Shown in pieces: positions 35,396-45,301 of a DNA stretch of 64,000 nt. Made by a program: the position numbers and the translations under genes. Below the pieces are notes generated by a model. The model searched no databases. It was not told the DNA's origin and worked only from the letters and a program-made list of their open reading frames with translations. The stretch lies in NCBI GenBank assembly GCA_029204225.1, contig CM055103.1:39104095-39168094 (forward strand). The letters run 5' to 3'. Numbering within the stretch: the first letter of the stretch is position 1; every line of letters starts with the position of its first letter. The DNA comes from Diphasiastrum complanatum. Lineage: Eukaryota; Streptophyta; Lycopodiopsida; Lycopodiales; Lycopodiaceae.

Positions 35396-35832
35396 TACTC
35401 CGTACATTTATAATCGTTATTTAAAAATAGATCTCATCATAACGACCTTACAAATACGTATTATTTTTAGAAAGTCAAATCGAGGTGAAGAGCAGGCCTT
35501 TGTTATGAAGGGCAGCTATATTTTCCTATGCAAGGTGCAAAACAAATTTGACTTTCGATACCAACAATTTCACTCAATTTGAAGGGTGCTTTAAGGATTT
35601 TTTTTTTTCATTAACGATCTTTCAATTGAAAAAGGTTAAAATAAAAATGTACTGCAATGAAGAAGAAACCAACTCTGAAGGGTTGGGAAGCCTGTACAAA
35701 ATGCAAGCTTGGCGAAGAGGTGTGTAAGGTATCATTTACTATTGTAGAAAAGCCAACATGTGCACAACATTTTCAAACTTACTAAAATTAGAATCATACC
35801 TACTAAAAATAAAAAGTTAAAAAAAAAAACCT

Positions 35833-35990
35833 TGTGACAGTTATTATGCCAGGTCTAGGGGCCTTCCCTTGTACACAAAGGATGGGGAGGAGATTCCATT
35901 TTATGGTTGACTGTGACAGTTATTATGCCAGGTCCAAGGGCCTTCCCCTATACACAAAGGATGGAAAGGAGATTTCATTTTATGGCTGAA
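35833..35990. repeat. 79-bp tandem duplication
   Basis: Units 35,833-35,911 and 35,912-35,990 both read TGTGACAGTTATTATGCCAG and end TTTTATGG(T/C)TGA, with a handful of substitutions. The wider 35,400-36,860 interval holds no recognisable gene. Confidence 0.9.
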
Positions 35991-36860
35991 TTTGTTTTAC
36001 GAGTCCCACTTACACATCTCTAATTTCTTGACAAGACTTTTATGAGCATAGTGTTCTTATGACATTTTTTTCATGACTTCAAGAGATCACATCATTTTAA
36101 GTCACTTTTTGAAATTGTTTAAGAAGATGCTTTAGATTGCACAATTGTGCTTGTCTAAAAATAGACATCATTCGAGAGGAAAAAAATAGACATCATTGAA
36201 AAAGGCTTAGGACAAGATATCACTCACTATATATAGACATCATGCATTTCTTAGACTTATTAAAATATTTTTTTTTTGGCACTAATGCTTTATGCTTGAG
36301 GAAGGTCCCTCATAGCCAAGACATTCATCTGACATGGGCCTTTGTACGTAATATGCTCCATAATGTTCCTAGGCGTAACAACCTATAGTTTTTTTTTTTT
36401 TTTTGTCTTTTCTAAAACTGCAACTTTTAGTAAGTTTGAGATTTAAGCTTAGAGGTTCAATTTTTTTTAAATAGTGTTGATCACATTATCATGAATTTTT
36501 TAAAATAGTAATAGTACTTTACACGTAAGGTGCTTTTGTGCTTTATGAAAATAGGAATAGTACCTTACACATCGTAAGGTATTTGTTGCTCCATGAATTC
36601 GTGAAATAATAATTTTAGGTGTAATATTGTGCCATTTAAAGCTTTCTCAAAATACATTGTGAAAAAAACTAAAGTTGTTACGAATTCCAAAGAATGGCAT
36701 TGAACTCATAATGAGCAACCTCTCTTTACGAGTCGAGTTATGGTGTACCTTTGCATCATTGTTCAGGAAAGCCAACAAGTATAGGAATGAATCGACATCT
36801 TTTCTCAAAATTCAATATCATGAAAACTTGACGATATTTTTTTTTTCTAATTGTTGTGGA

Positions 36861-36862
<2 letters not shown>

Positions 36863-36901
<39 letters not shown>
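36863..36901. repeat. (TC)n microsatellite
   Basis: About 19 uninterrupted TC units. Confidence 0.97.
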
Positions 36902-36996
36902 GGCATGTCTCTCTGTCGCACGATAGGTAGTCAGGCAGGAAGGAAGTAGACAGCTCGTGATAGAAGTATGTAGAAAGGCAGAGCAGCTAATAATCA

Positions 36997-37029
36997 GGGC
37001 CCTATATTATTTAAAATAATATAGGGCCC
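36997..37029. repeat. Perfect 16-bp-arm palindrome
   Basis: GGGCCCTATATTATTT is followed after one base by its exact reverse complement. A further AAAAGGGCC follows. It looks like two transposon terminal repeats meeting head to head, but no body is attached. The adjacent 37,030-38,640 shows no gene I can name. Confidence 0.85.
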
Positions 37030-38699
37030 AAAAGGGCCTAAAAATTAGGTGAAAGGCAATTACGAAGGTGTTTAGAAACCTTTTTTAAGTTAGTCTAAAA
37101 CAAAAACCTGCAATTTTTAAAGCTTCTTGACTTTTTAGTGATTATGACTCATGAAAACTGTTAGTGCATATATATTTATGTAACATCATGTAAAACAACA
37201 TTTATGGAAATTGATAACAACATTACAACTTCATAAAATTCTAAGTAGCTAAAAGACTGATCAAAAGTAGTCGATGGAACTACAAAAAAAGCCCTACATA
37301 CAATTTTTTTAGTATTGTTCTAATCAGTCTTCTGCTGCTTTTTGAAAAACATCTTTAGAAATCCTGGACCAACACTTCCAAAACAATTATCAAAGTATCC
37401 AAATTGTTGCCCAACATTAATTGTTACGAAAGAATCCATATTACAATAGCCAAGAGATTTTCGTGCCTTTGGCCATTATTGAACAAGCTCCTCAACATCA
37501 ATATTCACAAGGTCATTCGGATCCATTGCTTCTTCAGAAACAGAAGTCGCATGTACACGCATTGGTTCGAGAATTTCCTCGTATATAAGCTTGCAAAAAA
37601 ATATGACGACCAACACTAGGATTTTGTTTTGCTTGAATGTGACGAAGAAGCTGCCTATATGTTATTAAAACATCCTCTTCATAACACTTCATAGGACATC
37701 TAAAATGCTCCTCGATATCGTGTCATAGAAGCGTTGTAGTTCTTAAAATTTCTTTGAGAATACCTAAACTAACATTTAAGAAATCAATTCAAACTTTATG
37801 CTACAAAAATATATTTCAATAAAAAAAAAAAACTGGACTTGGCAATTACAAATCAATAGCACTGATTCAAAAAAATCTAACATTCTACAACGTTAAAAAC
37901 TTACACAACAAAAGAACCATGAACATCGAATCTTTCTTGAAAATCAATATCCAGTGAATTGTACAATTCTGTGTGTCCACGAACCATAAAACAACTTAAA
38001 TAGTAATAACACCAACGTTTTCGTAAACCAACAGCAATGATGTATAGAATGTTCAAGGTCTTTAAAAGACTCTTCCTCATCCTTCCACATCATAGGTGCA
38101 CTCTTCTTTCGTTTCTTATTAGATCCAGATTTGATAGCTCTCTCAAAAAATGGATGATACTGAACAAGAATAGGCAACTACATATTCTGGAAATATGTTC
38201 ACGACAAATAATTTGCAAACAAGCACTACGAAGAACACATCTTTGTTCTAATTCTTTTACTTGGAAGTATTTGCTTTCTTGATGGTCATGTTCAACTTTT
38301 AAGTCATGCTTAATGTTCTTTTACATTTTAAGTAGGCAGCATGGTCAGATCCGCATTTCCCTCACAACTATTGTTGGATTCTCGCACGGCCTGGACCTTT
38401 AGCTACGACATATCGTCCAACCCAAATTATCAGCCTCCCTCTTTCCAAATCATTTATTTATGACGTCACCCCCTAAACTTGTAATTATTTTTCCCAGTTT
38501 AGCCTCGATTTCAGCAGGAATGATGGATTACGTTATGCTGGTTGAAATCTTTTATTTAAGTGCTTCATAATCTATGTGTGTTTTGCATGCGTATTTATTT
38601 ATTTATATTCCTCCCATTCTTTTTATTCTTTGAATTTATTTGAATTGTAAGATGGGCTGTGCTTAAAAAGAGAATGTTCGAGACTACAATTCCAGGAGA

Positions 38700-40035
38700 G
38701 AAGAGAACGCATTCGTCTTCGGAAAAATTCGAGTCTTTTGAAAAATTCGACTTGATAGTACAGAGAGGGTCCTTCAATCCTTTGAAAAAATTCGAGTCTC
38801 TGGAAAAATTTGATCCTTTGGAGTTAAAGATAGTGAGTTTGGGCTTGTGGTTAAACATTCATGAAAATGGTGGGCCAAGAAAGAGATTTGAAGGATTGAC
38901 AAAAAAAAAAAGCAATTTTAGGTAGTCAAGAAAATTTTTATGTTCATGATTTATGGGTAAAACTTTGGTAATTCAAAATAAATAAGAAAGCCATGTAATA
39001 AAGATTATTGGCTAAAGTTTAAAGCACATTGAAGTGTGTGAAAAAAATAAAACCTTAACTTCAAACTTCAAATATTTATAGAGAAAGATATTTGGGGCCC
39101 ACCCACAAATGCACACAATGTGCAAATGTATGGAAATAGGCTCTTTCCCCATATATGCATCTCCCTTCCCATCATTTTTAGTTAAGAAAGATATTTAGAG
39201 AAAGATATTTGAATTTAGTAATTGAGAGGGAGGGGTGGGGAATCTTTTTGGGGCCGAACACCCAATGCACACAGTGTGCAAATGTATGGGAATATGCACT
39301 TTCCTCATACATACATCCTTTTCCCCATACATGCATCCTCCTCCCCAAGCTTTCCTCATACATACATCCTTTTCCCCATACATGCATCCTCCTCCCCAAG
39401 CTTTCCTCATACATACATCCTTTTCCCCATACATGCATCCTCCTCCCCAAGCTTTCCTCATACATACATCCTTTTCCTCATACATGCATCCTCCTCCCCA
39501 AGTTCTTTAGTTAGAAAAAGCTCATGCATGAGTGAGGGGAGGAGGATGCATGGGTGCACCCATACACATACGCAAAAGTGTAGATACGTTTAAATATATA
39601 TATACTAGTAAAGAGTGCCCGTCGTTGATGGGCAATGGAGGCCGATCTAGGTTGCGGCCGATGATTTGGATGATGGCTGATCTCGCACATTTCGCATCTC
39701 AAATATCTAACATATCTCACACATCTTGGCCATAGTAGGGGTCAAAATTTAACCATGTTCAACAATAGCACAGGGAGTATCTTAATAAAAAGGTTGATGG
39801 GGGCGGTAGGCGATCTGTGTTTGCAAATGTCTGTTAACGGGCGGTCCACAATTCAAAGTGAATATGTTGTTCATGCATGTGTGTTTTGTTGGAATTCGAT
39901 TCTCAGCCTCAATAATGAGCATCTTTCTTTGCCAAGCTCAACGTTGGGTCGGAAAAGTTTGATCCTTCGGAAGAATTCGAGTCATTGAAAAAATTTGAGT
40001 CATTGGAAAAATTCGAGTCTTTGAATGAATTCGAT
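38700..40035. repeat. Dispersed 18-bp motif repeats (GAAAAATTCGAGTC)
   Basis: Motifs like GGAAAAATTCGAGTCTTTTG occur several times in two clusters, 38,720-38,815 and 39,955-40,035, with spacing near 18 bases. They may be remnants of one array split by insertion of the intervening DNA. No protein is recognisable in either cluster. Confidence 0.6.
39300..39503. repeat. 51-bp tandem repeat, four units
   Basis: Four nearly identical units (39,300-39,350, 39,351-39,401, 39,402-39,452, 39,453-39,503) each join two related halves, TTTCCTCATACATACATCC and TTTCCCCATACATGCATCC, plus TCCTCCCCAAGC. Because 51 is a multiple of three, several frames stay open on both strands; these are artefacts of the repeat. 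Related inverted sequence (GAGGAGGATGCATGGG) lies at about 39,540. Confidence 0.95.
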
Positions 40036-40137
40036 CACACATGTGAGCTAAATTGCAAAAACAAAACATAAATATTACAAAAGAGGATACTGATAACAAA
40101 AAGCAAAAAGCAAAAAAACAAAGCACTGAAAAATACA

Positions 40138-40515
40138 CTACCTAGGACAATAATTCCTATTCAATTTCTTCAGTGACAGGATAAATGGAACCATATATTC
40201 TACAAAAACATTCAGTGGAAGCTTTTTTGGAGGTATATTGTCATCTTCTCCTGTAGCAATCCTCCAAGCAGAAAATCGTTTTCGAAACCACTGTTCTGGA
40301 CCATGACTATGATTTATTCCACCATAATCTACTAACTCCAAATCACTAGCATCTACATCAAGAAACATGTGTGGAGGACTAGTATCTATCTCAATATCTT
40401 CAACACCTTGTAGACCATCTTCATCTTCCACAAGAACATCCCAAGGCTCAGAAAGACTATCATAAAGCTTGTCAAGTGAGTGCCCTATCGTAGCAACCCA
40501 AAGTCTATTATTCAC
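40138..40515 (-). CDS. Unrecognised ORF, 125 residues
   Basis: The frame reads MNNRLWVATIGHSLDKLYDS, an acidic central part (VEDEDGLQGVEDIEIDTSPP) and WFRKRFSAWRIATGEDDNIP. It begins and ends without clear gene signals and lies between tandem repeats, so it may be a piece of a transposon protein. I do not recognise a family. Confidence 0.25.
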   Translation of the reverse strand: MNNRLWVATIGHSLDKLYDSLSEPWDVLVEDEDGLQGVEDIEIDTSPPHMFLDVDASDLELVDYGGINHSHGPEQWFRKRFSAWRIATGEDDNIPPKKLPLNVFVEYMVPFILSLKKLNRNYCPR

Positions 40516-40528
40516 AACTCAAAGAAAC

Positions 40529-40616
40529 AATGACAGCTGCAGCATGAGCTCCAACATCTGAGAAATGATAGCTGCAACGTGAGCTCCAACATTTGAGAAA
40601 TGACAGCTGCATCATG
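40529..40616. repeat. 35-bp tandem repeat, about 2.5 units
   Basis: AATGACAGCTGCAGCATGAG, AATGATAGCTGCAACGTGAG and AATGACAGCTGCATCATGA recur at 35-base spacing. A further GGAGTGCACTGGAGGTCAAT-type repeat family lies at 41,060-41,165. Confidence 0.8.
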
Positions 40617-41507
40617 AAAGATACCTGCAAACAACAAACACAAAGCAAAACAAAAACAAAAACACATATTTAAAACTACTATAGAAATAGCTAAATAACT
40701 CTCTCAAACTACAAACTCTCCAAACACAAAGGCTATCCACAAAACAAGTGCTATCAGAAATGCCTATCCGAAAACTCACAAAGCAATATCAAATAGAAAG
40801 TAGAAAATATGCTTGCTTACATTTCAAAGAGCAAACAAATCTGGTACTACTTTCGAAGGAGCAGTTTGTGTATGTGCTTTGAAGCTACTTATTAGAACTG
40901 GCTTGGGAGCATGCACTTCTTTTTCTTCGTTACTTTCTTAACTTGTTTCATTTTCCTCATTGCTGGTTTCATTTTTCTTCACAATTTTTGCAACTAAAAA
41001 TACTTTTCTACTAGACTTCTAAGTTGGAGTAGGTTTGGCACAAGCAGGGTGTAGGCAGCCATCTGGAGTGCACTGGAGGTCAATGATGGAGTGCGCTGGA
41101 CGTCAATGTTGGCGTCAGTGGACGTCAGTGCACTGGAGGTCACTGATGGAGCGCTCTGGAGGGCAGCCACTTGAAATATTGGAGGTCTTTTTGTAGGCAG
41201 AATCTGTGGTGGATGCACGCTAGAAATTTGTCAACTGGTAGAGCGCTACAAGTACATGTTGGCTGATTGTTGAAAAGCACTCTTTGTACTGATAATGAAG
41301 TGAATGATTCACAATGGAGGCCTTGGCAAGTGCAACACTGAGGCTATTGTAGAGAAACTCCACGTAGCAAGAAACTCCAGGCAGCGGCAAGCAGAATCTG
41401 ACAGGAACAATCTGCAAGCGCTAGATCGTGATTCATGGATGAGAGCAACTCACACTGTAGCAGAAAGCCATAAAGCTACAAACATAATGCCTCCAAGCCA
41501 TGGAAAG

Positions 41508-41679
41508 TTCTGGAAATAGTGGCTCCAGAACATGCACTTGAGAGTGTAAGTTCTAGAAATAGAGACTCCACTTGCGAAAGTTCTAGAAAGAGTGACTTCA
41601 GGAACGAGGCCACGCCATGGAAACTTCTAGAAACACAATGCCCTCCAGTAACATAGACACTGGTTGGAAAATTCTAGAA
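41508..41679. promoter_or_regulatory. Cluster of five TTCTAGAA-type palindromes
   Basis: TTCTRGAA occurs at 41,508, 41,551, 41,581, 41,625 and 41,672, usually followed by A or AT. TTCnnGAA is the core unit of heat-shock elements. A functional element normally needs three contiguous nTTCn/nGAAn units, and each site here has only two, so the regulatory reading is weak. A degenerate 30-45-base tandem repeat is an alternative. The alcohol dehydrogenase start is about 1.3 kb downstream. Confidence 0.35.
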
Positions 41680-41826
41680 ACACCCATAGAACATTTAAGA
41701 AATTCCACGTGGCTCTACTCATTTCAAAACAATTGTCTCACGTGCTAGCTGATTATGAAAAAATGACTGATCCTTGTGATTGTGCTTGAGATGGAAAAAA
41801 TCATCACAAAAAAACCAATTACACAT

Positions 41827-41950
41827 GGTAATGGCCATTTGGGAGGGCCATTACCATAAATAATCCGGTCCCTGAGCAGCTCGTGGCCTTCGCCACTCGC
41901 TGCCGAGTTTTGGATTATTTATGGTAATGGCTCTCCCAATGGCCATTACC
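41827..41950. mobile_element. Foldback element with near-perfect 40-bp arms
   Basis: The left arm (41,827-41,866) and the reverse complement of the right arm (41,912-41,950) differ by one substitution and one single-base indel. Each arm is also internally palindromic (GGTAATGGCC ... GGCCATTACC). The 45-base loop can fold again through GCAGCtCGTGGC and GCCACTCGCTGC. The whole 124 bases is therefore almost fully self-complementary, and it carries no coding sequence. Confidence 0.85.
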
Positions 41951-42170
41951 TAGTACATAATGGATACCTTGTGACTATTATGCCCCTTTTTTGAACATAT
42001 TAAAAAGCATAATATATATGTACTTTTTTCCAAACGTAGGTGTTGCTCTTTTCACCCCGCGCATCCGTATGGTTGCATGGCACTTTCAGAGTGGTCAGTC
42101 AAAGTCAAAGTGCTTATTACGCTTCATAATGTACATGTGAAAAAAGTCAAGGTATCCATTATGGACTAGG
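41949..42170. mobile_element. 222-bp element with 23-bp terminal inverted repeats
   Basis: The left terminus CCTAGTACATAATGGATACC and its right-end complement (42,148-42,170) match at 22 of 23 positions. The left end overlaps the last two bases of the foldback element. Size and lack of coding capacity fit a MITE; target duplication is unresolved. Confidence 0.65.
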
Positions 42171-42785
42171 CCACGAGAAGGTGGGCTACGACCTGTAGCA
42201 AGATGAGCCGTGGGGCAACGAATTTAGCTGCAAGGCTATAGCCCACCGTCGGATGAACGATACCTGACGTAGCAAGAAAGAGATAGACGGTCAAGGTTTG
42301 ACTCTGTTTGCAGCCCACGTGCAATGACTCATAATGTGCACATTCTCAACCAATGAGGTAATGCCACATGTCCGCTATCACTGCTCACAACTGCCTAGCA
42401 ATGGAATGCGTCAGGGGCAGAGGACATTCTGCCCGATAAGGACTTCCAGAATGTTTTAGGCAAGGACCTTGCATAAAAAATTATGGAAATCTTGAAATCA
42501 TCTAAAAAAATCTGAAAATCTTTACCGAGAATTCTGGAAATCTTGGAATTATCTAAAAAATTCTGAAAATCCTTACCAAGTAGAATGTACTCTCCTCGGC
42601 AAATTCGAGAATACTTAAGGAAAAAAAAAGGCATGAGGATTGAAACCTTTTTGAAAGCATCATTTAGTGCTCCTCAAGAACGTGAAATAAAGCAGATGAG
42701 GTGCCTCTCGGAGCATGAATGAAGCAAGCCTCAAAGAATAAAATAAAACATATGTCGCTGCTCTTTGCATCGATCATTCTTCCTC

Positions 42786-42829
42786 CATCGCCATCGCCAT
42801 CGCCATCGCCATCGCCATCGCTATCGCTG
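42786..42829 (+). repeat. (CATCGC)n hexanucleotide repeat in the leader of the ADH gene
   Basis: About seven units, the last ones imperfect. In the upstream in-frame extension of the ADH gene they would encode alternating His and Arg. A 51-base tandem duplication (TGGAAATCTTG at 42,482 and again at about 42,534) lies further upstream. Confidence 0.9.
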
Positions 42830-42947
42830 CCTTATTGTACTAGTAATTCTAGCTTGTGGGTTTGTGCTTCTCCTGTTCATCGCCTTGTGGGTTGCTTCGT
42901 CTTCGCAAGCGTTGCGGAGCTGCTGCTGCTGCTGCAGTCTTGTTTCA

Positions 42948-45145
42948 ATGGCTACGGCACAAGTCCCAGGCATGGAAGCTCCGCTGCCTGGGCCTGTGGC
43001 AGCAAAGAAGAAAACGCTGATGCGAGCTATGGTGTTGGAATCGCCTTTAACACCTTTGAAGAAGGTGCTAGTGGAGGTTCCGGAGCCTGCATGTGATCAG
43101 ATCCGCGTTCGTGTCTTAGCTTGCGCTGTTTGCCGCACTGATCTTCATGTGGTAAGAAAAACCTTGTGGTGGAATTGCTCTTTCCATTTCACATCACGCT
43201 ACTGCACACTTGATTTGAATTCTCACTTCTCAATCTATCCATATCTTTGATTTGGCGGATATAATTGCAGAAAAAACTCGTGTTAGTATAGTGTTTTCTT
43301 TATCCATCACGCCACTTGGGTTGAATGCTGAACCCTCAATCTCTTTAAGAATGGCAAAGCTTTTTCGTTGCTTGGAGTTGATTTTGTAATTGTAGATGTT
43401 AATTGTCAAAGAAACAAGATTGTGATATCCTTCTTTCTTTTCAGAAGGGGTTTAATTCTAGGAACGTTCGTAGGATTAAGACCTAAAGCTCATAATGGCG
43501 GCATGAGTGAGCAGGTGGATGGTGATTTGAAAGAGCCCAAGTTGCCAATTATACCAGGCCATGAAATTGTGGGCGTCATAGACGCAATTGGTCCTGCGGT
43601 AGATGCTAACAGGTCCCCGATAGGGACTAGGGTTGGCATCCCTTGGTTGGGTCGTACTTGTGGTTCCTGCTTTTATTGCTTGGAGGGTGCTGAAAATCTT
43701 TGTGACAGTCCAGGTTTTACAGGTGATTTGCATCATTAGCAAGGATTGCAATTTCCCCCATTACCTAGAAGTTCTCAGTCAATAAATTTACAGAGGATCA
43801 TGCTTTATTTTTCAATGGAGAAATATCTATTTATACAGTTAATGGACTCGGGTTGCATAATGCATAAGGATCTCACCATTCTTCATAATCAAACCTTTCC
43901 CGCATTGCTAACTTCGTTGATTATCAAGCATTTAAGTTGGAAGGCTATTGCTCCTTGTTGCTGATTGCAATTCTTGCCGTCATTTTACAAATCATAGAAA
44001 TGCCTGCGATAATAGTCACTCAAGTCAATCTCCGTATTTGTAATTCTGCTGGACAGGATATCAAATTGATGGTGGATATGCTGAGTATACAGTGGCTCAT
44101 GCCAACTACTGCTTCCCGCTTCCTGACACTTATTCGGACGTGGAAATTGCTCCCTTCCTTTGTGCTGGTCTTATTGGGTATCGTTCTTTGAAAAAAACAG
44201 GATTTTTATCAGGAGAGAAAAACAAAAAGAACATAGGAATCTATGGTTTTGGAGCTGCAGGACACATTATTGCACAGGTAAGCTCGTCCATCTAATCTGT
44301 CTGATGTTACCTTTGGGAGGGCATTCGCAGCTGCGTTGTGTCTGAAAGTTATATTCTCAACTACGAGAAAATTATACTCAAAAGCTCGTGCAATAGAGAC
44401 CATTATACTTATATGAGAGTCCAACCCATTCTTAGTTGTATTTTGTTGGGGGTCATGAGAGTGGCTCAAGGAATAAAGCATTAATGAACCAACTTCTTAC
44501 CCACTTCAAATCCAGATGTTTAGGTTAGATTTTCGTGACAATGACTTCACTTTTTTGGCCCAGAAAATTGCATTAGCATCTCTTATGTGCTAGAGCCTAG
44601 GAGTATTTGATGCACTGTGCAATAGTCCTAGAAGATTTCATAAACCTTGCAAGCATGTTGTATTTTGATGTATTACATTCTCCATCTTGATGAAGCAGGT
44701 TGCAATATTTGAAGGACATGGTATTTATGCATTCACTCGATCTGGCGATACAGATGCTCAAAAGTTTGCATTACAACTTGGGGCTAGGTGGGCTGGCGAC
44801 TCTGCAACACTTCCACCTGTGGAACTTGACGCGGCCATTATTTTTGCCCCTGTTGGTTCTTTGATACCAGCTGCATTGAGAGCAGTACGAAAAGGAGGAA
44901 TTGTTGTGGCAGGAGGCATACACATGTCAAATATTCCTTCTTTCCCTTACTCAATCCTCTGGGGTGAAAGGCAGGTTGTTTCTGTAGCAAATCTGAAACG
45001 CCAAGATGCTGTGGAGTTTCTGCTACTAGCTTCTAAACTGCCATTAAAGACAGAAACTACAGTTTTTCCCTTGGAACAAGCCAATGAAGCACTGGCATCC
45101 TTGAGGGAAGGTAGACTGCAAGGTGCTGCTGTTCTTGTTCCTTAG
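42948..45145 (+). CDS. Bacterial-type zinc-dependent alcohol dehydrogenase (4 exons: 42948-43151, 43515-43722, 44057-44277, 44699-45145)
   Basis: Spliced exons total 1,080 bases and give 359 residues without a stop; every intron is GT-AG. Catalytic zinc ligands are Cys62 (in ACAVCRTDLHV), His84 (PGHEIVG) and Cys173 (FLCAGLIGY). Structural zinc ligands are Cys117, Cys120, Cys123 and Cys131 (CGSCFYCLEGAENLC). The nucleotide-binding loop is GFGAAG at 201-206. The signature GIPWLGRTCGSC plus DGGYAEYTVAH and AGGIHMSNIPSFPYSILWGE matches the bacterial AdhP/CAD2-like class rather than plant cinnamyl alcohol dehydrogenase. It should interconvert an alcohol and an aldehyde with NAD(P)H; the substrate is unknown. 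Methionine 42,948 is chosen because homology begins soon after. An in-frame ATG at 42,765 would add a His-Arg repeat and a hydrophobic segment. No frame damage is seen. Confidence 0.88.
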
Positions 45146-45295
45146 AGAATGGCAAGTTTGGTTGATGGTTTCTGAGTTACTGCAAACTAGTTACCCTGAA
45201 CATATGCAGCATTACTCTTAAGAGAAAAATACGTTTCTCACCAAAGTATTTTGCCACTCTAATGTAATTTGAGAACTTGGGCTGTTAAGGTTTTC

Positions 45296-45301
45296 AATAA
45301 A
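45296..45301 (+). terminator. Polyadenylation signal AATAAA of the ADH gene
   Basis: AATAAA occurs about 150 bases after the stop codon, a normal distance for a plant 3' UTR. Confidence 0.5.

Noticed and set aside
39178-39593. Several overlapping frames of 90-123 residues on both strands
   Set aside because: All arise from the 51-bp tandem repeat, which stays open in several frames because its length is a multiple of three.
15890-45145. Operon or biosynthetic cluster of the nitroreductases and the alcohol dehydrogenase
   Set aside because: The genes are 20 kb or more apart, on different strands and separated by transposons; proximity alone does not support a shared pathway.
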